Source: Daldinia sp. FL1419 (Eukaryota > Ascomycota > Sordariomycetes > Xylariales > Hypoxylaceae). From it: a stretch of 64,000 nucleotides of DNA. Of the stretch, positions 45,314 through 56,575 are shown piece after piece (position 1 is the stretch's first letter; each line of letters starts with the position of its first letter). The notes under the pieces were generated by a model. The model was not told where the DNA came from and did no database searches. It saw only the letters and a program-made list of their open reading frames with translations. The stretch is taken from assembly GCA_025201765.1 (NCBI GenBank), contig MU623392.1:150214-214213 (forward strand). The letters run 5' to 3'. The translations under genes were made by a program, and so were the position numbers.

Positions 45314-48151
45314 ATGAGCGACGACCCGAGTAGCACCCCGCCAGCTTCGGCTGCTTGTAAGACACCAATACAATTTCATGATCCGGCTTGGATTTTGATC
45401 GCTAATATGTACTTGGACAGCTCTCTACCTTACTCTTGGGCCTGTAGCTTTGACTGCCGCCGTCTATCTCTCCATCTTCCTGGTCTTGCGAAAGAGCCAA
45501 AGGCGGTACTATGCTCCCCGAACCTATCTAGGAAGTCTTCGTACGAGGTAAGTGAAGAGCCCTATAGCCAATGGCCTTTTTCCACGATTGGATTTATAAA
45601 CTCACTCACACAACTTAGCGAACGATCGCCAGCCCTTCCCAATGGCCTATTTAATTGGATTGGTTCATTTTGGAAGATTCCTGATGTATATGCGTTGCAG
45701 CATCAATCCCTAGACGCTTACCTTTTCCTGCGGTTCCTGCGTATTCTAGTCGTCATCTGTTTCGCGGGATGTTGTATACTATGGCCTGTGCTCTTCCCCG
45801 TGAACGCCACGGGAAGCAACCAGGATGCTGTGCAAGTAGATATGCTCTCTTACTCTCGCGTTGATAAGGATACGCAGTCGAACCGCTATTATGCTCACAC
45901 CTTTATGGCCTGGATTTTTTACGGATTTGTCATGTACATGATCTTACGCGAATCCATATTTTATATCAACTTGCGACAAGCCTTTTTGCTCTCGCCTTTC
46001 TACGCCAACCGCATCTCATCGCGAACTGTGCTCTTCGTTTCTGTCCCGGACCAATATTTAGACGAAGCTAGATTACGCAAGGTATTTGGCGACTCTGTTA
46101 AGCATATTTGGATCACAGCCGATACAGAGAAGTTGGATGATTTAGTCAAGGAGCGTGACAAGGTCGCTATGAAATTGGAAAAGGCCGAAGTTAAGCTGCT
46201 AAAGCTTGCCAACGCTGAACGCATCAAGTCGGCCAAGAAAGATGGTGCCAAGAATGAGAAGATCGAAGCACCTCTGGACGCGGAGTCAGGTAGTTTGGCT
46301 GCTCGCTGGGTTCCCGAAAAGAAACGGCCCACCCACCGACTTGGACTCCTCGGTCTCGTAGGCAAGAAGGTTGACACTATTAACTGGTGTCGCGCTGAAC
46401 TGGAACGCCTTATACCGGCTGTCGAAGCTGGACAAGCAGAATATCGAACCGGAGGGAATAAAAAGATCCCCAGCGTCTTCATTGAATTCTACCGCCAAGC
46501 AGACGCCGAGTCGGCCTTCCAGGTCTTGTCCCACCATCAGGCTTTACAGATGACACCCAAGTATATCGGTGTTACGCCCGGAGAGGTTGTATGGAGCGCA
46601 CTCAAGGTATCATGGTGGCAGAGGGTCATTCGAAGGTTCGCAGTACTCGCCTTTATCACCGCACTCATCATCTTCTGGGCAATCCCGGTCGCAGTGGTCG
46701 GTGTGATTTCGAATGTCACATATCTTTCCACTATTTCTTGGCTTAGCTGGATTCAGTTGATCCCTGATGTCGTTCTTGGATTCATCCAGGGCTTGCTCCC
46801 TAGTGTTGCCTTATCCATCCTCATGTCGCTCGTACCCGTAATCATGAGATGTAAGTTTGAATATCGCAGCAGATTTTGATTTCAATATCTAACATGGAAA
46901 TTTAGTATGTGCTAAGCTATCAGGAGAGCCGTCTCTGTCGCGAGTCGAATTATTCACGCAGAACGCTTATTTCTTCTTTCAGCTCATCCAGGGGTTCCTG
47001 GTAATAACGCTCGCATCGTCAGCAACGGCTGTTGGGAAACAAATAGCCGACAACCCCGGATCGGTAACAAGCATCCTAGCAGAGAACCTTCCCAAGGCAT
47101 CTAACTTCTACATTTCTTACTTCATCGTGCAGGGCTTGGGTGTTGCATCAAGTGTGCTCTCCCAGGTTGCTGGATTCGTCATCTTCACGCTTATGTACAA
47201 GTTCCTAGCAGGGACGCCGCGTGCTCTTTATAATAAGTGGGCAAATCTCAGCGCCATATCTTGGGGCAGCGTGTTACCAGTTTATACTAATATCGCTGTC
47301 ATTAGTAAGTTTGATAAATTTGCCTTTTATAGTCTATGTAACTAATGTTATCAGGTATCACATACGCTGCTATCGCCCCCTTGGTGCTCGGCTTCGCTAC
47401 CATAGGTCTAGCGCTATTCTACCTTGCATGGCGTTACAATGTTTTCTTTGTTACGGACACGGACGTCGATACTCGAGGATTGATATACCCTCGAGCATTG
47501 AAGCAGCTTTTCTCTGGTATCTACATTGCCGAGTTGTGTATGATTGGAATATTCGCTACTTCGGTGGCCATTGGTCCCTTAGTTCTCATGGTGGCGTTCC
47601 TCGTTTTCACTATTTTATTCCACGTAACTCTCAACAGCGCCGTCGACCCTCTACTATATTATCTCCCCCGAACTCTTGGCGTTGAGGAAGAATCAAAGTC
47701 CTTCCAGGTCGAGAATTCTACTAGGCACACTAGCTACTCTACTGTCCAGAACGGCGAACAGGACGGCGCCTCGGTTGCCAAGAAGGTATCCTCTGGTGAT
47801 ACTGCTGTTCCGGGGAAAAAGCCAGGGTTCCTATCCAAATTCCTGAAGCCGTGGCAGCATAATGATTATGAAGCGATGCGCAAGCTTGTACCTCATGATC
47901 AGGTTGATACGAACAACCTGTATACGGATGAGATTGAACGCAACGCGTACTTCCCACCGTCTGTTAGCAGCGCAACCCCGCTGCTTTGGATCCCTGAGGA
48001 TCCTATGGGTATTTCGAAGCAAGAAGTCCGAGATACTGGAAAGGTGATCCCGATTACGGATGAGGGATGCATTCTGAGCGATAAGAACAAACTAGAATGG
48101 GACACGGAGACTGTACGGCCTCCCGTCTGGGAGGAGAAGATCTACTATTAG
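45314..48151 (+). CDS. CSC1/TMEM63-type calcium-permeable stress-gated channel (DUF221/RSN1 family)
   Basis: Exons are 45314-45356, 45421-45547, 45619-46850, 46906-47304 and 47355-48151, with introns of 64, 71, 55 and 50 bp, giving 865 residues. All phases agree, and the joined N-terminus reads ...LGPVALTAAVYLSIFLVLRK followed by QRRYYAPRTYLGSLR, the usual RSN1 N-terminal helix. Further N-terminal helices lie near residues 95-115 and 145-165. A charged cytoplasmic PHM7_cyt region (residues ~180-390) contains the TVLFVSVPDQYLDE RRM-like strand and a Lys/Glu helix. The RSN1_7TM core follows, with FFFQLIQGFLV and the tail of the pore region at DPLLYYLPRTLG. The C-terminus has the PHM7_ext signature (NAYFPPSVSSATPLLWIPEDP). 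Yeast and plant members are osmotically gated cation channels; an ER or plasma-membrane location is possible. Reading straight through the introns would replace the first helix and truncate the protein at 46879. Confidence 0.93.
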
Positions 48152-49015
48152 ATCTACCGCTCATTGGGGTCTTTTGTGGCGTAACACACTAAATTCACTA
48201 AAAATCATCACTAGGGGTTATAGCGCCCCCGAATATTTCCCCTACAGTTGTCTCGAGTTTGCCTTTTGCTTTGGGTTACGATACCAGGTCCGGATCGTCA
48301 TGATTAAGATGGAAAATTTTGTTTAGGTTGTTGTTGATTAGTATTTAGTATTATTGAAGTGGATATCGCTCGGAGGAGTACTGAAATGTCTACTATATCC
48401 TTCCAATAAATTTTTTGGAAGTGCCAAGTTAATCACCTAGTTATACATTAATGAAGACTTATGGCATTCAAATGCTACGATGGCTTGTGACTTCGACGAA
48501 CTCGTAACTTTGCCATGCTTACGTGCACGATGACGTGGAATATATTTGTCTTGTAACATGTATATGCAGATATGTTTCAAACAACCCCAATAGTGAGACA
48601 GCTGATTGATAGTGTTAACATTGAACAATAAACCTTGAAGCTCGAGAGGTATTGTAGGTATCTAGGTACGTACGCATAGGTACTTGTATATGTATTATAT
48701 AAGCCAATATTTCAGGTGGCTGCTGAAAAGAGCCAAGGCTGTGGCAATTGGACCAATCAATGTGCCACTTGGCCGTCTCATGACGTGCCCACCCCCAACC
48801 TTGCGTAGCATGTAAACGCTCCTTAGCCTCCTTTAGCTTTATCGCAACCCACTGTTTGTTCTCTCCCCGTACTTTCATCCACTTTCTGTTGAGCAGTCAG
48901 TCAATCAATCACCTTGGTTACCTTACAACTCGAAACCAGAACGATAAAATCCTTCTCCTTCTTTACTCCAAGCAAGTCTTGTCATCGATAAAGAAGTTCA
49001 TCATCTCAATTCACG
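48152..49015. other. Intergenic: CSC1-type 3' end and NPC2 promoter
   Basis: About 860 bp with no gene. TAGGTACGTACGCATAGGTA near 48661-48680 is another example of the dispersed word. Pyrimidine-rich segments just before 49016 are typical of fungal promoters or leaders. Confidence 0.5.
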
Positions 49016-49707
49016 ATGAGATTCTCTACCGCCTGTGTGGCTGCCATGTCCGCTAGCCTGGCTTCGGCCGGAGGCTGGTTTGGCGGATCCCAAGAAGTCG
49101 TCGTTAAGGACGTGGAGAAGGTTCCTGGTGACTCTCCGCTCGAGTTCTGCGATTCCGATCATAGCAACGATCTCGTCAAGATTGAGAATGTCGATTTGCT
49201 TCCTAACCCTCCCGAGTCGTACGTTTATCTATCCGGTTTGATAATTGAGAGGACGAATTGCTACGTTTGATAAAGACATGTTTTCTAACTGATGAATTAT
49301 GTGTATAGTGGTGCCGAGCTGGTTATCCGCGCCACGGGAACCGTCTTCGAACGCATCGAGCAGGGTGCCTACGTTGATATTGTCGTCAAGTACGGTCTGA
49401 TTCGTCTTCTCGCTACCAGGGCCGACCTGTGCGAACAAATTGGAAACGTGGATCTCGAATGCCCTATCGAGAAGGGTGTTCTATCCATCACCAAGTCTGT
49501 TGACATTCCCAAGGAGGTTCCTCCGGTATGTTTCATCGACACGAAAGAATTGAATTGGAAGCGAGTATTAACAAAGTGGCTTAGGGAACGTACAACGTTT
49601 TCGCCGATGTCGCCACTGCTGATGGCAAGCCTATCACCTGTCTCCAGGCCACGGTGAAGTTTGGTGGCAGTAAGAAGGATGTTTCAGAAGAGATGGGTGA
49701 CCTATAA
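49016..49707 (+). CDS. NPC2: NPC2/PG-PI transfer protein (ML domain), secreted or vacuolar
   Basis: Exons are 49016-49218, 49309-49525 and 49585-49707, with introns of 90 and 59 bp, giving 180 residues. A signal peptide (MRFSTACVAAMSASLASAGG) is followed by the ML lipid-binding fold. Typical strings include VPGDSPLEFCDSD, VDLLPNPPESGAELVIRATG across intron 1, DIVVKYGLIRLLATRADLCE, CPIEKGVLSITKSVDIPKEV, and GTYNVFADVATADGKPITC after intron 2. Cysteines at EFC, DLC, EC and ITC provide the conserved disulfides. Fungal members carry sterols and phosphatidylglycerol/phosphatidylinositol in the vacuole, working with Ncr1/NPC1. It is convergent with VMA7. Confidence 0.93.
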
Positions 49708-50159
49708 ATAATGGATCTTAATCTACGGAGATGGAATCGGCATTAACACTATCACCATTTGAAAGGACCGAATTACAATAGGATTGACGATCACGAATTA
49801 CATGGCACTCTTTTAGTGGACGTAAGGGCACGCCTTTTCCCACGTCTAAATTTGTATGGATTTGTACGGGCTCGAGGACACTGCAGTTTGATTTCTGTTT
49901 CCGCAAGTTTGTTTCAATGTTTTCTTTGATACCGCATGGTAACGGCACGTAATCAGATGGCTTTTAGCATTAGTCGCGCGTATGCAATGATACCCCTGTG
50001 AGGGAATATTTGAGTCCTTGAATCCTCGTCCCTAGACCTTCTGCTACTTGGATATCGTGAACCTATCATGCTTCCAAAAAGACGGCTATAATACAATCCC
50101 GCCCGAATCTTATGTATGAATATTTGGATATTATGGGTCCTTTCCAAAAGGAATAACAT
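49708..50159. other. Short convergent intergenic region (NPC2 / VMA7)
   Basis: About 450 bp between two stop codons, which must hold both 3' untranslated regions. No distinct terminator motif was recognised. Confidence 0.5.
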
Positions 50160-50684
50160 CTACTCTCCAAAGAGACGTCGCACCCTTCTTAGCACACTAT
50201 CCTTCTCGGGGTCATACGGGTGTTCTTTGCTAGGAATCTCGAGTATGGTAGGGAAGGCAGATGTGTAGGTATCGATTCGGTGTCTGATTTTGTCGGCAAT
50301 GTGTTGATTAATCAATACGATACCGATGTCTTTTCGTTGTGTAGTAAATGACTCGAAGGCGGCTTCGATGGCTGAAGTTTCTGTCTTGCTGTCGACGACC
50401 AGGAAGTTCTTCTGGGAATCCGGAGGGTTCGTGACATGCTGGTAATAAGTCGTCAACAAATATCCGACCCGGAGTGAAATAATCGCATATCAAATAAGCA
50501 AGGTGGAAACCAAAGATAGAAAGCTTACACCTATTCCTGCTAACAACAAGCCTGTGACCGAGTCCTAATCATTCCCATAATTAGTATTCTAGAGTCCTCC
50601 GAAGACTTATGAGAGGACTGTGCACACCTCGTCCCCAATAACAGCTAAGAACTGCCTGTCCTTGTAATCTGCGTGAGAGGCCAT
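50160..50684 (-). CDS. VMA7: V-type proton ATPase subunit F
   Basis: Exons on the minus strand are 50684-50628, 50564-50529 and 50438-50160, with introns of 63 and 90 bp, giving 123 residues, the normal size for this subunit. The joined start MASHADYKDRQFLAVIGDED leads into SVTGLLLAGIGHVTNPP across both introns. The body then has NFLVVDSKTETSAIEAAFE, RKDIGIVLINQHIADKIRHR and the invariant tail IPSKEHPYDPEKDSVLRRVR. Subunit F sits on the central stalk of the V1 sector, binds subunit D, and couples ATP hydrolysis to proton pumping into vacuoles and endosomes. Exon 2 is only 36 bp (12 codons), easily missed by automatic annotation. Confidence 0.97.
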
Positions 50685-51328
50685 TGTTTATGAGTCAAGC
50701 GGAATTAGGCAGAAAACGGCGTGGTCCAGTTGAATTCGTGGGCGCTGGGATCAATAGGGGGAAAATTGGTTGAGCTTGAGAAAAATATGACGATGTATTG
50801 TACAAGCAATAATAAGGCACAACTGTATCCTTGGAAAGGCTTGGAAAGGTAGGCAGAACAACTAACCGTTAGGTTAGTAACTAATGACCGCTGAAGACAA
50901 GAGCTCTTTACCGCCTAGGCTACGGCTGCGACGCAACTCCCAAGCTAGCTCCTACCTAACCCCGCCATTCCTTAGGTACGTATCCGCCTAAAATCCAACC
51001 AGTTGGCAACCGTTATTTTCATGCGCCTAACCTGTAACTATGTCAGCTTGCAGCACCCTAGCAGATAAGCCGATTTCGATTAATGGACCCGCGTCTTCGC
51101 AAAATTTCCCATCTGCCGCTCGCGACTTTTTCGTCGTCGTGTTTTCTTTCCAGTCAACAAAAAAAAAAGTATCCGTCATCTAAAAGACGGAACAACGGGG
51201 TAAACAAGGCTCAAAGGCAAACAATCACCAAGTCGCAGTTCATTGTTGTAACCTTCGACTTTCAACTACATATATGAGCTTCGGTATCCTGTTATTATTC
51301 CCCTTTTCCGATTCGATCATAGAACACG
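50685..51328. promoter_or_regulatory. Divergent promoter region, VMA7 / NUR1
   Basis: A 644-bp gap between the start codons of two divergently transcribed housekeeping genes. It must hold both promoters. An A-rich tract lies near 51158-51168 on the NUR1 side. No specific factor site is claimed. Confidence 0.5.
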
Positions 51329-52821
51329 ATGCCGCCGCGACTAGTGCGTCGGAGACCGCTCACCGAGCGTGTCAAGTCGATACTGAACCCTATGGATTTC
51401 CTGCTGTGGTTATCCGAAGAGATTGAGACGCGCGACTGGAATTCCAAGCTCGTTGGCACTCAGATGGGTGTGGTGATGAACTTTGCTTTCCTACTTGCGA
51501 GAGCCAATAGTGGTGGTTCTCACGTCGCCGATCCTGTATTCGAGGATGGCTCAGTCTCTGGGTGGTTTACGTTCTTTGTAAGTTTTTGGGTCCATTAGGT
51601 AACTTGATGTCGGATTTGATGGCTAACCACGTTTTTACGACTGCATTATAGGTCGGTTCGATGGTTTGGTCATTGGTTGGTTTCTCGGCCGCTAATGCGA
51701 CCTACACGATGTACCGATCCCGTCACTACCGATTATTCGAGGCAGATGTGGAGAAGCAGCCCGAAACTCCTTCGGCGCATCGCGTTCGTGTCCAGTCCTC
51801 GCCCGTATCTTCGTCGCCTCTACGATTCTTAACGAACGTAATGAGCTCGGAGAGTGCAGAGTCGAGGGCGCATCCCGATCGAAGCCGAGATGTCTGGGAG
51901 ATATCAGTCTGGGATCCGTTACCGATCTGCCTGCAAATATTCTGCTTGTTCAGTCCTGGTCACGTCTTGGTCTATACGATGTTTCTACCGCTAGCTCCTC
52001 TAGACGCGCAACCGAGCGTCACTGTCTTCAACTGCATCGTATTGCAGGTCATCCTATCAGTACAACTACTCTTATTCCAGAATAGATATACGCAGCAGAG
52101 CAAGGATACGGCTATCATCCAAAAGCAGGTCATGCACGAATACGATACCAAATTTGTTCATCCCAACCTGTATCCCACGGTTAGGGATGCGTCAACACAG
52201 ATATCGCAGAACGAGGAGGGCGATGACCTTGACGAGGATATACAAGTTGGCACACCCACCGTTCAGCTTCGACGAGGCTTCAAAACGCGGCCGAACCCTA
52301 ACTATGTTAAGCACATTGATCCGGACCGCAGTAATGGTTTTAGCGCTAGCAGCTCTGGACTATTTACCCCCCCTGTTTCCAAGAGATATACCGACAGCCT
52401 GGGAAGTGATATTAGAGGTCGCACTCCTTTAACTAGCGCTAAGCCTCATCGAAGAGGCACATCGGGTCTCTCATCGTTCAACCCAAATTCATCTCGAGTG
52501 GGCAGTTCTACCTACCCTAGCAACGTCCTATCCTCTTCTACCAACACCGGTAATCAGGGAGGCGATGGAGGATATATGGGCGTATACACCCACCCACAAT
52601 CACCGCTGAAGAAAGCCCCTAGTCTGGGCGAGCTTCAGTTTAGGTCACCACGTAATAATAGCGAGATGGCTCAGCTTGAGCAATACCAATCGGCGAGAGA
52701 TCGTAGCACGAGTCCTATTAAGAGCATCAGGAAAAGCACAGGGACGGCGAGTTCTCAGCAAGGTACTTGGGGGCGAACCCAACCAGCATCATACGAAAGA
52801 TATCCCTCCATGTGGCGATAG
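51329..52821 (+). CDS. NUR1: Nuclear rim protein 1
   Basis: Exons are 51329-51577 and 51652-52821 (74-bp intron, GTAAGT...TATAG), giving 472 residues. The N-terminus PPRLVRRRPLTERVKSILNP and NPMDFLLWLSEEIETRDW, the conserved SSPLRFLTNV, RDVWEISVWDPLP, YDTKFVHPNLYP and NPNYVKHIDPDR blocks match the Nur1/DUF2418 family. Two hydrophobic pairs (around residues 45-60 with 80-100, and around 195-245) form the nuclear-envelope membrane segments. The C-terminal half is disordered and Ser-rich. In yeast Nur1 acts with Heh1/Src1 and the cohibin complex at the inner nuclear membrane to anchor rDNA and telomeric chromatin. Length and domain order are normal. Confidence 0.95.
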
Positions 52822-53443
52822 AACGGTCAGTGATATCTAAGGGTTGTGCATTAACGTTCGAGGGGCATATCATGGGAGTATGGGGTAGGCGTTTATTGTA
52901 TTACATTGCTTAGCTGAGTTGGGAGCCTTTTCCACATCCATCAGCATTTGCACGAATACGAACTGCATTTACAGAGAACTAAATAAATTGTGATGGTGTT
53001 AATGTAATAGTCTTTGGCGTACCTCCTTTTTTTGCATCTCGGTATTTAATTGTTTTGTTTCCTTGCACATGTTTGCTAATGACGACAAACCTTGTCTAGT
53101 TGGTTGTGAGGTTCCCCCTTAAGTTGAGATTGGAACCTAAATGCTTTGGCTCTCCATCCGTATTATACTACCGACCTCGGACGAATTGTCAATAGAGTCT
53201 TAGCACCGTCTATCCATTAAACCTAAGTCGCGTACTCCCCAACGTTTCAGTCCGATCCTTCCTAACTTTGATTCCTTTGCCCACCTAAACGGCAACTGGT
53301 AGCCGCGTGCCGACAATGCCTGATCTCAGGAGAGAGGGAAACTCGGACGATGTCTCTTTAGCTCTGTTTCATGCCTGTTTCCTCTCTTCACAGGCGGGCA
53401 ACTACGATTCTCTCTGTCCTCTAGGTCTAGAAAGACCAGCAGA
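52822..53443. other. Intergenic: NUR1 3' side and promoter of the orphan gene
   Basis: A 620-bp spacer between two genes on the same strand. T-rich runs near 53025 and 53050 may belong to 3' end formation of NUR1. No gene was seen. Confidence 0.5.
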
Positions 53444-56400
53444 ATGGCAACATCAGAGCGTGGTCGATCTTCATCGTTACTATCATCCTCATCGCCACGT
53501 AGTTCAAGCTTAGATTGGCTTTTCGTTTCCCCTCCCGCAAGTCAAAGCCAGCCACCACCGATTCGGCAACGTACGTCCAGTAGGATGAGTCCTGCAAAGC
53601 CTTCGGCTGCCAATGCCGACAAGTCGTCGTCCCAGAAGAGAACGACCTCGCTTACGGGCTTTTTCAGCAAGATTTTACCGAGTAATCGTCCAGAGCAGGG
53701 AGGGACCCGTCGTACGGACTGGACGGCTGATAGCGATAATCCGGTAGGGACGAGCCGTAGCGAGCTGACCGGTTGGAACCTTGCTAAAGAAAAGCTCCCC
53801 GCACATAATGTGTCGACAAATGTCACAGAAGAACCTAGCCACCGCCGAGTCTGGAGCTGGAGTCCGCAAAAGGGGGATTCCAGATTTATCGAAAATTTAC
53901 CGAGGGAACGATCCCGTGGTCGTGAACAAGCGCCGGATACTTCAGATCGTGAACCTCAGCCGCCTCGAAAATCGGAGGCCTTGACAAGGACTGAGGTTCA
54001 CGAGCTTTTGCAGTCCAAGGAAGAGACCAGGAAAACCCGGCGAAATCTGAAAGAGAGTGGGGATTGGCTAGGTGTTCAAGGAGCCGATCCATATTCGGGA
54101 CAGTTCTCAGTCCTTACACCCACGGATACTCTTAGTTCTGAGACGACCAACACTTCGACTCGCAGTAAACTAGCCGGATTAGCTCGAAAGAAGAAAGCTG
54201 CGAGGTTAGAATACGAGCAGCTCAGGTTACTAGAAGAGCAAGAGAAGGACAAAGCCAGGCTAGACAGGGAGCAGGCGAAACTTCAAAAGATCGAACGCGT
54301 AAAAGAAGAACTTAGGCGCCAACACCAATTCGCCAGATGGAGCCAGCACAAGCGCAATTGGTCTTCCGCCGCCGAACCAAACCTAAGCCCGATTGCTCAG
54401 TCCTTGGACAGTGTGGCGCTTGGAAGCAGTGAGACCTCTAGTTTACTGTTTTCAGAGTTGCCCACTGACTCTTTCCTATCAGATCCCGAGGATATCACAT
54501 CAGCTATTCCTAATTTTTCTCGCCCTAATCGTCCGCCAGTATCGAAGATTAATTTACCAGGTCAAGTCGAAAGGCCTAGCTACGATAGCACGCATACTCA
54601 AGGACGTAGAAATATCGATCCATCCACCGACACTATCATTCATAACTCACCAGATGTTAATTTCGACCCTCCGTATCTCACAAGGCCAGCTACTCAACCG
54701 CCAGGGGCGTACCTTAGCACTGAGCAGCCAGATGTTGGGCGAACGAAAAGCGAGAGGCATTTTTTATGGAGGCGCCGGCGAGGGACAGATCCGGGAAAAT
54801 TGGGTACGGCTCACCAAGGAGGAATCGTGATGTCTATGGTGGCCCAGAATCTAACAACCAGTTCGATCGAGCCTACTCGCAGAGATCACTTCGCCGACCT
54901 AAAGATCCCGGATTATCGTCTCCATCTCCTGTCGCCAGAGCCAATGACCACAAGCGGCAGCCAGTCGACGTGCTCAGAAGACTCTCCGCTAGCAACGCCC
55001 AACCTAAGTTCTCTCGGGACGAACAAGACGGCACTATCCTCAACTACAAACCTAGTATACTTACAGAGAAGCAGCCAGAGCACAAACGCAGCTCCTCCAG
55101 TCACCTCATCCTCTTCGAAGCTGAAAGACATGATGAGGCGACCCTCAATTCGTCGCAAATTGGTGCCAAACCTACTAATTACTACCCACACCAAGAGCAC
55201 AGAGATAAACCGCATGTCGCCTCCGACCTTCGACGAGCTTCAGGATTGCACAGTAAACGATTTACCAACAGACACCCAAGCGTACCCGAGCCGACCTTTA
55301 CCACCAAGTTCGCAAGGGAGGATAAACATAGAGAAGATAACCAAGATATCACGCCGCACGGAGAGCCAGCCCAAGCGCGTCCGGAGAGAATCTGTGTCCA
55401 CACCCACCACCACCATTACTGGCTGCGTTCCCGCTCAGCAGAGCCAACCCGAGTCCCCGCAACCAAAACGGGGTGTCGAATCCAGCCAGATAGACGAATC
55501 AACAAACACAATAGACGGACCGATGATTCCGACGCCCTTGTATCAGCACGACCCTTGCACGACGCCAGACCTAGTGCTAGAGGGACGTAGGACGCCTTCC
55601 CTTCTCACGGCGCCGCGGAACATCTCTCCGAATCTCGAGCACGTCCAAGAGATACCAGGGACCGATACTTCATCAGCCCACCATGCGACGCCAGAAAAGA
55701 AACAGTCAACCAGGGTTTCCACGCCAACGACCCCGAAGCTCTCACGCCTCGTCCAAAAGAATGGTGCAACGAAACCAACGGACGTGTCAGAGAATGGGGA
55801 TGTTGCAGAGAAATCAGAAATAATCAAAACGGAAAAGGCCGAGCTTCCGGAGACCAAGAAGACAGTCCCGCAAGAACGAGCTCAGAAAATCCATCGAGAG
55901 AGTCGCAGCGTAAGCTTAACTCGAACGCCAAGAATCTCCCTACGAGAAACACATCAACGCCAGTCGTTCGAGGGACCGAGGGAGAATATAGTAGAAGAGG
56001 CGGCACGAATCGCCATGTTGCGTTCAAAAGCCAAGGAAATAGTGAGAAGCAGGTCTGTCGACCGCAAAGTCAACCGCAACCGGAGCCAGACACCCAGCCC
56101 GGCGAGGAGACCAGCTCCCAACGGCCCCAACGGCAAAACGACGGAGCCGAAGCACTCGCTTCCGAGACGACCGAGGAAAAAGCGCCACAGCGAAGAAGGC
56201 GTAGGCACCGGGCATCCTTCCAAGCCTGAGAATGTCGAGGTGGGTAAGACGATTAATAAAATACAACAAGCAGCACAAGCACAGCATAAGAAAGGGGGGG
56301 CCACGGATGACTTTGCTGGCAAACACGATCCACCCTTTACGGTGCTACAATTCTGCAAGACAGTTTACATAGTATTTCTAGGTTTGACATGCACTTGGTG

Positions 56401-56575
56401 GACCACGGTACGACCGGCTTTCGACCCGCAGAGCGATCTGTGGAGGAGGCGGCATAGGAAAGAGAGCACGTGGAGAGATGTGGCAGTTTTTACATCGGCG
56501 GGGTTGTTTTGTTTAGCTGGCGCATGGTGCGGTTGGTATGCCTCGAGACTTTTCTGGTGGGTTTTGGAACGATGA
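53444..56575 (+). CDS. Orphan disordered protein with central coiled coil and two C-terminal membrane helices
   Basis: A single-exon frame of 1043 residues that I do not recognise. The N-terminus is Ser-rich (SSSLLSSSSPRSSSLDWLF). A charged coiled coil spans roughly residues 240-300 (KKKAARLEYEQLRLLEEQEK and onward). A very long Ser/Thr/Pro-rich, basic region with many SP/TP sites follows, consistent with heavy phosphorylation. The last ~90 residues hold two hydrophobic segments (FCKTVYIVFLGLTCTWW and VAVFTSAGLFCLAGAWCGWY) around a basic loop (RRRHRKE), ending FWWVLER. It is therefore probably anchored in a membrane through its C-terminus with most of the chain cytoplasmic or nucleoplasmic. 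It lies immediately downstream of NUR1 on the same strand, which may be coincidence. Overlapping frames inside it (for example 54766-55590) are shadows. Confidence 0.75.
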   Translation: MATSERGRSSSLLSSSSPRSSSLDWLFVSPPASQSQPPPIRQRTSSRMSPAKPSAANADKSSSQKRTTSLTGFFSKILPSNRPEQGGTRRTDWTADSDNPVGTSRSELTGWNLAKEKLPAHNVSTNVTEEPSHRRVWSWSPQKGDSRFIENLPRERSRGREQAPDTSDREPQPPRKSEALTRTEVHELLQSKEETRKTRRNLKESGDWLGVQGADPYSGQFSVLTPTDTLSSETTNTSTRSKLAGLARKKKAARLEYEQLRLLEEQEKDKARLDREQAKLQKIERVKEELRRQHQFARWSQHKRNWSSAAEPNLSPIAQSLDSVALGSSETSSLLFSELPTDSFLSDPEDITSAIPNFSRPNRPPVSKINLPGQVERPSYDSTHTQGRRNIDPSTDTIIHNSPDVNFDPPYLTRPATQPPGAYLSTEQPDVGRTKSERHFLWRRRRGTDPGKLGTAHQGGIVMSMVAQNLTTSSIEPTRRDHFADLKIPDYRLHLLSPEPMTTSGSQSTCSEDSPLATPNLSSLGTNKTALSSTTNLVYLQRSSQSTNAAPPVTSSSSKLKDMMRRPSIRRKLVPNLLITTHTKSTEINRMSPPTFDELQDCTVNDLPTDTQAYPSRPLPPSSQGRINIEKITKISRRTESQPKRVRRESVSTPTTTITGCVPAQQSQPESPQPKRGVESSQIDESTNTIDGPMIPTPLYQHDPCTTPDLVLEGRRTPSLLTAPRNISPNLEHVQEIPGTDTSSAHHATPEKKQSTRVSTPTTPKLSRLVQKNGATKPTDVSENGDVAEKSEIIKTEKAELPETKKTVPQERAQKIHRESRSVSLTRTPRISLRETHQRQSFEGPRENIVEEAARIAMLRSKAKEIVRSRSVDRKVNRNRSQTPSPARRPAPNGPNGKTTEPKHSLPRRPRKKRHSEEGVGTGHPSKPENVEVGKTINKIQQAAQAQHKKGGATDDFAGKHDPPFTVLQFCKTVYIVFLGLTCTWWTTVRPAFDPQSDLWRRRHRKESTWRDVAVFTSAGLFCLAGAWCGWYASRLFWWVLER

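Noticed and set aside
54766..55590. 274-codon plus-strand frame
   Set aside because: It lies wholly inside the 1043-residue frame at 53444-56575 in another phase, and its composition follows from that gene's repetitive codons.
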